A DNA stretch of 5,645 nucleotides, taken from assembly GCA_903930745.1 (NCBI GenBank), contig CAIYZX010000450.1:1-5645 (forward strand), in the 5' to 3' direction. Origin of the DNA: an uncultured Chloroflexota bacterium. Lineage in GTDB: Bacteria; Chloroflexota; Limnocylindria; Limnocylindrales; CSP1-4. The position numbers and the translations under genes are program-made. Each line of letters opens with the position of its first letter. Position 1 is the first letter of the stretch. The notes below the pieces were generated by a model. The model did not search any database and was not told the origin of the DNA. It saw nothing but the letters and a program-made list of their open reading frames with translations. Below, piece by piece: positions 1-5,246 of the stretch.

Positions 1-61
1 GGATGTCCTTGTACGCGACGACCTGGGTCCAGGTCACGGGCTGCGTCTCGGGTTCGGTCAT
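1..61 (-). CDS. menB: 1,4-dihydroxy-2-naphthoyl-CoA synthase, N-terminal fragment (cut by window edge)
   Basis: Only the first 20 codons are present, reading M-T-E-P-E-T-Q-P-V-T, then W-T-Q-V-V-A-Y-K-D-I; the rest lies beyond the left edge. A Trp followed a few residues later by Tyr-x-Asp-Ile is how MenB proteins (crotonase superfamily) usually begin, just before the 'YE...GIAKI' strand. MenB carries out the Dieckmann-type ring closure of o-succinylbenzoyl-CoA to DHNA-CoA in the cytoplasm. The ATG at 61-59 overlaps the menH stop in an ATGA arrangement, and a good Shine-Dalgarno AGGAGA lies 9 bases upstream, so the start is well supported. The call rests on a short N-terminus plus position directly after menF-menD-menH, where menB is a frequent next gene. 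Another crotonase is possible but less likely. Confidence 0.77.
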   Translation of the reverse strand, partial: MTEPETQPVTWTQVVAYKDI

Positions 62-885
62 GCGACGGGGTCTCCTGCGAGGAAGTGGGTGACGAGGCGG
101 GTGAACTCGATGGGCTGTTCGTCGTGGGGGGTGTGGCCGGCCCCCTCGATCTCACGGAGCGTTGCGCCGGGGATTGCCGCGGCCACCGCGCGGGCGCGGG
201 GAAGGCCGATGGCGTCAAGGGTGCCCGCGATGACGAGGGTCCGGGCGTCGATGGCGGCGAGGCGGTCGTGGAGCGGCTCCATCGCGCCCTGGCCGGCGCC
301 GCGGAGGCTCAGCGCGAGGCCCTCGGGGCGGTTGGCGAGTCGGATCCTGCGCTGGCGATCGGCGCGCTCCGGGCGCATGGTGGTGGCGTGGCTCGCGAAG
401 ACCGGGTTGCGCTCCCAGTCCGCCACGAACCGCTCGATGCCGTCGCGCTCGATGGCCTGGACCAGGCGCTCGTCAGCCTCGCGGCGCTCGCTGCGTGCGC
501 CTGGGTCCGCGATGCCCGCGCTGGGGCTCTCGAGGACGAGGCGGTTGACGGCCGCCGGGTGGGCGACGGCGAGGCGCAGCGCGATGCGGGCGCCCAGGCT
601 GTAGCCGATGACGTCCGAGGGGGCTGCGTGGAGGTTGTCCAGGATCTCCGAGAGGTGGTCCGCGGTGCGCTCCACGGTGGCTTCCTGCGGGTCCGTCACG
701 GCGCGGCCGGTCCGGCCGTGGCCGGGCAGGTCCACCACGATGACGTTGCGGCCAAGCGCAACCATGCGCCGGGCGAGGGGCGCCCAGCTGATACCCCGGC
801 CGGTGAAGCCGTGGAGCAGGAGCAGGGGCGCGCCGGTCCGCGGGCCCGTGGCCCGGACCTCCCAGCGCATGCCGTTGATCAGCAC
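58..885 (-). CDS. menH: 2-succinyl-6-hydroxy-2,4-cyclohexadiene-1-carboxylate (SHCHC) synthase, alpha/beta hydrolase fold
   Basis: Encodes about 275 aa, the usual size for MenH. MenH removes pyruvate from SEPHCHC, the MenD product, to give SHCHC in menaquinone synthesis. The alpha/beta-hydrolase layout is complete: the oxyanion-hole strand LLLLHGFTG (about residues 21-29), VDLPGHG (51-57), the nucleophile elbow GYSLG with Ser96, Asp224 in GTLDAIG, and His251 in GAGH. The GYSLGAR elbow resembles MenH. I chose the GTG at 885-883 as start because it gives the typical opening V-L-I-N-G-M-R-W, has GGTGA seven bases upstream and sits 7 bases after the menD stop. An in-frame ATG at 870 (residue 7) is the alternative. 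The reading frame stays open further upstream, but only inside menD. The stop TGA overlaps the menB ATG. A general alpha/beta hydrolase is the fallback, but the flanking menD and menB make MenH likely. Confidence 0.9.
   Translation of the reverse strand: MLINGMRWEVRATGPRTGAPLLLLHGFTGRGISWAPLARRMVALGRNVIVVDLPGHGRTGRAVTDPQEATVERTADHLSEILDNLHAAPSDVIGYSLGARIALRLAVAHPAAVNRLVLESPSAGIADPGARSERREADERLVQAIERDGIERFVADWERNPVFASHATTMRPERADRQRRIRLANRPEGLALSLRGAGQGAMEPLHDRLAAIDARTLVIAGTLDAIGLPRARAVAAAIPGATLREIEGAGHTPHDEQPIEFTRLVTHFLAGDPVA
71..76 (-). promoter_or_regulatory. Ribosome binding site of menB
   Basis: On the minus strand this reads AGGAGA and ends 9 bases before the menB ATG. It lies inside the last codons of menH. 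It is the clearest Shine-Dalgarno in the window, and it suggests that menB has its own strong initiation in addition to coupling through the ATGA overlap. Confidence 0.7.
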
Positions 886-892
886 GCCCGCG

Positions 893-897
893 TCACC
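893..897 (-). promoter_or_regulatory. Possible ribosome binding site of menH, overlapping the menD stop
   Basis: The minus strand reads GGTGA, matching the GGTGA part of the extended consensus complementary to the 16S rRNA 3' end, seven bases before the GTG at 885. The menD stop codon TGA is contained in it, so termination on menD would place a ribosome on the menH initiation site. This supports the GTG start over the internal ATG at 870. The match is short. Confidence 0.4.
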
Positions 898-2755
898 AGG
901 ACTTGTTGCCGGACGGGGTTGACTTGACGATCGCCCGCGCGACGGCCGCCGCGAGCCCGCGGTGGAGGTCGTAGTTGCGGGCGCGGTCCGTGCGGAGCTC
1001 GATGACGTTGACGCCGCGCCTGCCCACGGCCTCCTTGACGGCCGTTGCCAGCTCGAGGTGGTCCACGAGGCGGTGCGTGCCGCCCAGTGCCGCCACGATG
1101 GGCGCCACGTCCACGCCATGGGGCGTCCCGAAGAGCTCCTCGTAGTGCTCCGGCAGGCCGGAACCCGCGGGCGCGGAGCCGGGCTGGGCCTGGGGCAGGA
1201 ACGAGAAGATGCCGCCGCCGTCGTTGTTCACGAGGACGATGGTGGCGGACAGGCCGTGGGTCTTCGCCGCCAGCAGGGCGTTGAGGTCGTGCAGGAAGCT
1301 CACGTCGCCGATGACCAGGGCCACGGGTCCCTCGCTCACCGCGGCGGAGCCCAGCGCGGTGGAGACCACGCCGTCGATGCCGTTGGCGCCGCGGTTGCTC
1401 CGGACGGTGAGACGCTTCGAGGTGCTGGGGAGCCAGGCGTCCAGGTCGCGGACCGGCATGGAGTTGCCCGACCACAGGACGGCGCCGTCTGGGAGCGCGT
1501 CTGCGAGGGCCGTGGTGACGGCGCCCTCGAAGGGCTCGTACAGCTCCGCCTGCCAGGCGTTCATGGCCTTGACCGCCGCCTTCTCGGCCGCCATCCAGCG
1601 CCGGGACCAGGGGAGGCGGCGGGCTTGGTTGCCCATGGCCATCGCGACCGCCTGGGCGGTGGCCGCCGCGTCCGCGTGGACGAGCGTCGCCGGGATCAGC
1701 GCGGGCTCGCGCCAGCCGCCGTCACCGTCAAGGACGATGAGCCCGGGTCGCGCCCGCTCCAGGAGCTGGAGGATGGGCTTGGAGGTGGGCATGGCGCCCG
1801 TGCGGATCACGAGGTCCGGCTTGTTCCGCTCGATCCAGGTGCCCGGCCGGACCACCTGGTCCGCGCGGCTCATGACGAGGCTGCGGTCGTGCGGGCCGGT
1901 TCGGAGACCGGAGAGCGGGTCTGCGAGGATCGGGTAGCCGGTGGCGTTCGCGAGGGCGGCCACGGCGGCGGGGAGCTCCGGGTCGTCGTCCGGGCCCGCC
2001 ACGATGAGGCCGCGAACGGTGCGACCGAAGAGCTCGGCGAGGCCGTTGACCATCGACGGGTCCAGCGTGGGGCGACCCGGTATCGCGGCCAGGTACGGCG
2101 CACCCAGGAGGGGCTGCAACGCGGGCGCCGGGGCCGCAGCTTCGGCGGCAGCCGCGTCGTCTCCGGTCGTCTTCGTCGGCGTCGGGGCCGTCGTCAGCGT
2201 CGGCGTCGGCTCGCCCAAGGGGCCATCGGGGATCAGGGGCTCCCGGAACGGGACGTTGACCTGGACCGGGCCCGCGGGTCCTGCCGCTGCGGTGGCCACG
2301 GCCCGGCCGGCCATGCCCCGCACGTGGGCCTCCGTCACGGGCTGCCCGTCCATCAGCGGCAGGTTGGTGAACCACTTGGCGGCCCGGCCGTACAGGTGGA
2401 CCTGGTCCACCGTCTGCGGGGCGCCGCGGTCCTGCAGCTCCACCGGGCGATCCGCCGTGAGGACCACCAGGGGCACGCGGCTCAGCTGCGCCTCCACCAC
2501 GGCCGGGGCGAAGTTCACCGTCGCCGTGCCGGAGGTGCCCAGGAGGACCACCGGGCGGCCCAGCGTCCGGGCCATGCCCAGCGCGAAGAAGCCCGCGGCC
2601 CGCTCGTCCAGGTGCATCCAGACCTTCAGGCCCACCGCGGTCCGGAGGGCGAGGGCAAGGGGCGTGGAGCGCGAGCCGGGGCAGACCACGGCGTCCGTGA
2701 CGCCTGCGGCCACCAGCTCGGCGGCGAAGAGGCGGAGGAGTCGGCTGTCGCTCAT
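893..2755 (-). CDS. menD: 2-succinyl-5-enolpyruvyl-6-hydroxy-3-cyclohexene-1-carboxylate (SEPHCHC) synthase
   Basis: Encodes 620 aa. MenD is a thiamine-diphosphate enzyme that decarboxylates 2-oxoglutarate and adds the resulting unit to isochorismate. The N-terminal Pyr domain has VVCPGSRSTPLAL (about 23-35) and DERAAGFFALGMAR (50-63), where Glu51 is in the position of the ThDP-activating glutamate. The middle domain spans roughly 225-370. The C-terminal PP domain has SNRGANGIDG (453-462), then GDVSFLHDLNAL from 483 and NNDGGGIF from 510, the two ends of the ThDP/Mg motif as it appears in MenD. The C-terminal RARNYDLHR (591-599) also fits. The protein is longer than the usual 550-580 aa because of a Pro/Thr/Ala-rich stretch at about 182-213. 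The ATG at 2755 places the conserved N-terminus correctly. No strong Shine-Dalgarno sits directly upstream, and a small overlapping minicistron may drive initiation by coupling. Confidence 0.97.
   Translation of the reverse strand: MSDSRLLRLFAAELVAAGVTDAVVCPGSRSTPLALALRTAVGLKVWMHLDERAAGFFALGMARTLGRPVVLLGTSGTATVNFAPAVVEAQLSRVPLVVLTADRPVELQDRGAPQTVDQVHLYGRAAKWFTNLPLMDGQPVTEAHVRGMAGRAVATAAAGPAGPVQVNVPFREPLIPDGPLGEPTPTLTTAPTPTKTTGDDAAAAEAAAPAPALQPLLGAPYLAAIPGRPTLDPSMVNGLAELFGRTVRGLIVAGPDDDPELPAAVAALANATGYPILADPLSGLRTGPHDRSLVMSRADQVVRPGTWIERNKPDLVIRTGAMPTSKPILQLLERARPGLIVLDGDGGWREPALIPATLVHADAAATAQAVAMAMGNQARRLPWSRRWMAAEKAAVKAMNAWQAELYEPFEGAVTTALADALPDGAVLWSGNSMPVRDLDAWLPSTSKRLTVRSNRGANGIDGVVSTALGSAAVSEGPVALVIGDVSFLHDLNALLAAKTHGLSATIVLVNNDGGGIFSFLPQAQPGSAPAGSGLPEHYEELFGTPHGVDVAPIVAALGGTHRLVDHLELATAVKEAVGRRGVNVIELRTDRARNYDLHRGLAAAVARAIVKSTPSGNKSW
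2117..2212 (-). other. Low-complexity Pro/Thr/Ala-rich linker in MenD
   Basis: Residues about 182-213 of MenD: E-P-T-P-T-L-T-T-A-P-T-P-T, then a charged turn with two Asp, then an Ala/Pro run. It lies between the Pyr domain and the middle domain, a surface junction in MenD structures. It accounts for most of the extra length over typical family members. It is probably a flexible linker with no catalytic role, which is an inference from composition and position. Confidence 0.6.
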
Positions 2756-2772
2756 CGGTTGTTGCTCATCGG
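2750..2772 (-). repeat. 9-bp direct repeat duplicating the menD start context
   Basis: The 9-mer CCGATGAGC (minus strand) occurs at 2758-2750, where it contains the menD ATG, and again at 2772-2764, where it contains the upstream ATG. The period is 14 bp with the 5-base spacer AACAA, so the two ATGs are in different frames. It looks like a small tandem duplication of the initiation region in the 45-bp menF-menD gap. Confidence 0.7.
2752..2769 (-). CDS. Possible 5-codon leader minicistron overlapping the menD start
   Basis: On the minus strand an ATG at 2769-2767 opens a five-codon frame (M-S-N-N-R) ending at TGA 2754-2752. That stop overlaps the menD ATG (2755-2753) as ATGA, the same junction type seen at tetR/menF and menH/menB. 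A purine-rich GGAAGG at 2787-2782 lies 12 bases upstream of this ATG, whereas it is 26 bases from the menD ATG, too far to serve menD directly. A terminating ribosome could therefore re-initiate on menD. A frame this short can arise by chance, so translation is a hypothesis. Confidence 0.3.
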   Translation of the reverse strand: MSNNR

Positions 2773-2800
2773 ATCTCGATGCCTTCCGTGCCTGCCGCGC

Positions 2801-4501
2801 CTAGCGCTCGTCCGCGGGGATGCCCAGGGCGGTGAGGACGGCCCGCAGCTTGATGCGCGACTCCTCCCACTCGCGGTCCGGGTTGGAGTCGGCCACGATC
2901 CCGCAGCCGGCGAAGAGCCAGGCCCTCGTCCGGTCCACGATCCCGCAGCGGAGCGCCACGCAGAGCTCCCCGTCGCCGTCCGCGCCCAGCCAGCCGATGG
3001 GGCCGGCGTACCAGCCGCGGTCGAAGCCCTCGTGCTCGTCGATCAGGGCCACGGCCACGTCGCGGGGCTCGCCGCCCACCGCGGGCGTGGGGTGGAGTCG
3101 GGCGCCCAGGCTGAGCAGGCCGTTGCCCTCCGGCACGGTCCCGCCGATCTCCGTGACCAGGTGCTGCACGAAGCGCAGCGTCATGATCCCGGGCTGCTTC
3201 GCCACCTCGATGGTCTCGGCCACCGGGCGCAGGACGTCGCGGATGGCCGCAACGACGATCGCGTGCTCCTCGCGGTCCTTCTCGCTGTCCAGCAGGTCCT
3301 GGGCGAGCCTTGCGTCCTCCTGCGCATCCGCCCCGCGGCCGATGGTGCCGGCCACGGCGACCGTCTTGAACGTGCGACCGTCCGTGCGGACCAGGCGCTC
3401 CGGGGTGGCGCCGATGAACGTGCGCCCGCCGCGCCGGAACGCGTAGATCGTGGACTCCGGGGCGCTCGCCGCGAGCCTGCGGAGGGCGTTGGGGACGTCC
3501 AGTTCCACGGGGCTGCGGAGACCGAGCCGCCGTGCGAGGACCACCTTGTCGATGCGGCCGCGGCCCACGGCGCCCGCGAACATGCCCACGAGGCGGCGCC
3601 AGTGGTCGTGATCCGGCTGCTCCCCTTCGGTGGCGAGCGGGGCGATGACCGGGCGGGCCACGAGGCCGTTGGGGTTGGGGGCATCCGCCTTCGCGCGGGC
3701 GGCGAGCGTGGTCCAGGTGCGCTCCAGCTCGCGCGGATTCGCCTCGTTGGCCACGGCCGCAGCGGTGATGGTGCTGCGGCCGTCGCGGGTGGCGAGGAGG
3801 AGCTGCGGGAGGACGAGGCTGCTGGCACCGAAGGGGCCCCACGGGTCGTCCGCGGCGGGGGTGCGGCCGGTGAAGCCCAGGCCGCCGAGGAGGGTGGGGC
3901 CACCGATGGCCTGGCTGGGCTCGGTGTCCTTCGACTCCGTCCTGGTCGCTGCGTCTTCGCCCATGGGGTTGGCGTTGACGACGTCCAGCCGGGCGGCGGC
4001 GACGTCCAGGCGGGCGCCCGCGAGGAGGTTGTGCCACTCGGCCTCGGCCGTTGCGAAGCGGTCCGGGCCCTGCGGCTCGGTGGCCCACGCACGGCCGATG
4101 CCCACGAGCGCCATGCCCTGCGACGGGCGCAGCCAGAGCGCGGCCTCGAGGTCCGCCTCCACCGCGGCGGCGTAGAGCGTGATCGCGTCCACCGTGGGGA
4201 CGGGCTCCGTGACGGCGACCAGGGAGCTGGGCTGGTTCGCTCCAGCAGCAGCGGCGGCGTCGGCCCGGCTTGTGTCGGCGGCGGCTTCGGCGGCCCGGCT
4301 TGCGTCGGCGGCGTTGGCGTCGGCGGCGGCTTCGGCGGCCCGGCTTGCGTCGGCGGCGTTGGCGTCGGCGGCGGCTTCGGCGGCCCGGCTTGCGTCGGCG
4401 GCGTTGGCGTCGGCGGCGGCTTCGGCGGCGAGGGCGCGGAGGCGCTCGGCGAGGCCCAGGTCCGCGGCACGGGCGTCCGTGATGGGGCGGGTGGCGGTCA
4501 T
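2801..4501 (-). CDS. menF: Isochorismate synthase with an Ala-rich repeat N-terminal extension
   Basis: Encodes 566 aa. It isomerises chorismate to isochorismate with Mg2+, the entry to menaquinone synthesis. The chorismate-binding fold occupies the C-terminal half. IDKVVLAR holds the general-base lysine (K319); FIGATPERL (362-370) holds the catalytic glutamate (E368); AGTIGRG (384-390) follows, then SEKDREEHAIVV (406-417), LHPTPAVGG (469-477), and GCGIVADSNP-DREWEE (532-547) with the metal-site acids. No anthranilate- or salicylate-synthase-specific partner is nearby, so MenF is preferred. Typical MenF proteins are about 430-480 aa. Here the usual N-terminus appears only at about residue 93 (LVAVTEPVP), preceded by an extension containing 45-bp tandem repeats. 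A hydrophilic stretch at about 178-199 also looks inserted, just after a short RLDV...RLDV duplication. The start ATG overlaps the tetR stop (ATGA). There is no Shine-Dalgarno, so translation is probably coupled to tetR. Confidence 0.95.
   Translation of the reverse strand: MTATRPITDARAADLGLAERLRALAAEAAADANAADASRAAEAAADANAADASRAAEAAADANAADASRAAEAAADTSRADAAAAAGANQPSSLVAVTEPVPTVDAITLYAAAVEADLEAALWLRPSQGMALVGIGRAWATEPQGPDRFATAEAEWHNLLAGARLDVAAARLDVVNANPMGEDAATRTESKDTEPSQAIGGPTLLGGLGFTGRTPAADDPWGPFGASSLVLPQLLLATRDGRSTITAAAVANEANPRELERTWTTLAARAKADAPNPNGLVARPVIAPLATEGEQPDHDHWRRLVGMFAGAVGRGRIDKVVLARRLGLRSPVELDVPNALRRLAASAPESTIYAFRRGGRTFIGATPERLVRTDGRTFKTVAVAGTIGRGADAQEDARLAQDLLDSEKDREEHAIVVAAIRDVLRPVAETIEVAKQPGIMTLRFVQHLVTEIGGTVPEGNGLLSLGARLHPTPAVGGEPRDVAVALIDEHEGFDRGWYAGPIGWLGADGDGELCVALRCGIVDRTRAWLFAGCGIVADSNPDREWEESRIKLRAVLTALGIPADER
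4261..4429 (-). repeat. 45-bp tandem repeat (about 3.5 identical copies plus a shortened one) within menF
   Basis: Three exact 45-bp units lie at 4274-4318, 4319-4363 and 4364-4408, followed by an identical 21-base partial unit at 4409-4429. At 4261-4290 a decayed copy lacks an internal 15 bp and has one substitution (TGTG against TGCG). Each unit encodes the same 15 residues, A-A-E-A-A-A-D-A-N-A-A-D-A-S-R in one phase, and together they fill MenF residues about 25-76. The unit length is a multiple of three, so copy number can change without breaking the frame. Exact identity, including third codon positions, points to recent expansion or ongoing homogenisation. The peptide is predicted by composition to be helical or disordered; no function is known. 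Confidence 0.95.
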
Positions 4502-5160
4502 CGGGCGGAGTCCGGGAACTCGTGGCCCGGGACGGGGAGCGGGATCTCCCCCACCCGCTCGGCGGCGACGCCTGCGCTCCGCAGCAGCATCGCGCGCAGG
4601 GACGGGTAGGCGTCCTCGAGGCGGCCCGGCTTGTCCGCGAGGAGCCAGCGGGCGACCACCTCGTTGATTGCGCCGAACCAGGCGACGCTCGTGATCCGGG
4701 TGTCCATCGGCGGCACCGCGTCCGCGGCAACGGCCTCGTCCAGGTAGCCCTGGATCAGGCGCGAGAAGCGCTCGTGGAGCTGCTGGGTCTCGGCCTGGAA
4801 GACGCGGCCGGCGCCCATCGTGTCCAGGAACAGGAGCCGGGCCATCGTCCTGTGGCCTGCGAACGTGGCGAGGACGGCGTGGATCGCGGCCTCCGCCTTG
4901 GCGACCGGCTCGGTCTCGGTGGCCACCGCTCGCTCCACCTTGCCCACCAGCTTGTCCGCGGTGGTGTCCATGAGCTCGCGGAAGATGGCCTCCTTGGTCT
5001 TGAAGTGGAAGTAGATGCCGCCCTTGCTGGTCTCGGCGGCATCGGCGATGTCGTCCACCGCCGTGTCGCGATAGCCGCGGGTGGCGAAGGCGCTGAACGC
5101 CGCGTCCAGGATCCGCTCGCGGCGGCTGCGGCTCTGTTCGGTGGGGTCGATGCGCGCCAT
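4498..5160 (-). CDS. TetR/AcrR-family transcriptional regulator, first gene of the men operon
   Basis: Encodes 220 aa, a normal TetR-family size. The N-terminal DNA-binding domain is clear: RRERILDAAFSAFATRGYRDT (13-33) forms the first helices, and the helix-turn-helix TAVDDIADAAETSKGGIYFHF runs from about 33 to 53, followed by the usual KTKEAIFRELM. The C-terminal ligand/dimer domain (about 65-205) is all-helical and does not reveal the ligand. The stop TGA overlaps the menF ATG (ATGA), so it is almost certainly co-transcribed with menF-menD-menH-menB. A 10+2+10 palindrome 49 bases upstream of its ATG is a likely operator, so repression of itself and the men genes is the simplest reading. 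The ATG at 5160 fits the family N-terminus; no strong Shine-Dalgarno is visible. The effector might be a quinone, a pathway intermediate or a fatty acyl compound, which is unknown. Confidence 0.93.
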   Translation of the reverse strand: MARIDPTEQSRSRRERILDAAFSAFATRGYRDTAVDDIADAAETSKGGIYFHFKTKEAIFRELMDTTADKLVGKVERAVATETEPVAKAEAAIHAVLATFAGHRTMARLLFLDTMGAGRVFQAETQQLHERFSRLIQGYLDEAVAADAVPPMDTRITSVAWFGAINEVVARWLLADKPGRLEDAYPSLRAMLLRSAGVAAERVGEIPLPVPGHEFPDSAR

Positions 5161-5243
5161 GGTCTGCTGCCTGCTCGCTGCTTGTCGTGCTCACGCGGGT
5201 TCGCGGGGACCGACCGACTGGTCGGTCGGTTGTTGCCCAGATC
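5161..5243 (-). promoter_or_regulatory. Intergenic leader between the DCC gene and tetR
   Basis: This 83-bp gap is the only sizeable non-coding DNA in the window. It carries the operator-like palindrome, and then, towards tetR, a 48-base tract with repeated AGCAG-type motifs. I see no convincing Shine-Dalgarno, T-run terminator or riboswitch-like structure. Confidence 0.5.
5209..5230. promoter_or_regulatory. Palindromic operator, probable TetR binding site
   Basis: A perfect inverted repeat with 10-base arms: ACCGACCGAC at 5209-5218 and its exact reverse complement GTCGGTCGGT at 5221-5230, separated by TG. Each arm is itself a 4-base periodic CCGA/CGGT repeat. Palindromes of the form ACCGAC...GTCGGT are a recurring operator type for TetR-family regulators, and this one lies directly upstream of a tetR gene. 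The position, just downstream of a possible -10 element, suits a repressor that blocks promoter clearance. A terminator is less likely because no T-rich tract follows on either strand. Confidence 0.8.
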
Positions 5244-5246
5244 CTA
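5241..5246 (-). promoter_or_regulatory. Possible -10 element of the tetR-men operon
   Basis: The minus strand reads TAGGAT, matching the TAnnnT pattern of a housekeeping -10 box. Its first three bases are the TAG stop of the upstream DCC gene. Transcription would begin around 5234, immediately before the palindrome at 5230-5209, leaving a leader of about 75 bases. No recognisable TTGACA-like -35 is present at the proper distance (around 5264-5269), which lowers confidence. The operon could also be read through from the DCC gene. Confidence 0.33.

Noticed and set aside
886..1119. Upstream extension of the menH frame to 353 residues
   Set aside because: It overlaps the conserved C-terminus of menD and is Ser/Arg/Thr-rich without homology. 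The GTG at 885 yields a normal MenH N-terminus.
4261..4429. CRISPR-like direct repeats
   Set aside because: The copies abut with no unique spacers, are in frame within menF and have a 45-bp period, so this is a coding minisatellite.
962..4609. A 1215-codon open frame on the plus strand, including a Gly-rich repeat (V-G-G-G-F-G-G-P-A-C) segment
   Set aside because: It is fully antisense to menH, menD and menF, which have clear conserved motifs. Long antisense frames are expected in high-GC genes, where stop codons are rare in the complementary frame, and its Gly/Val repeat is simply the reverse of the menF 45-bp repeat. No family motifs are visible.
2766..4730. A long minus-strand frame shifted relative to menF, very rich in Arg and Pro
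   Set aside because: Composition is that of an out-of-frame high-GC translation, and it overlaps menF and tetR, which have recognisable domains.
4502..5194. Upstream extension of the menF frame to 797 residues
   Set aside because: The extension is antisense-like low-complexity translation of tetR in another frame. The ATG at 4501 in the ATGA overlap is the natural start.
5209..5230. The palindrome as a rho-independent terminator of the DCC gene
   Set aside because: No run of T follows on the minus strand (it continues CCCCGCG), the spacer is only 2 bases, and its position before tetR fits an operator better.
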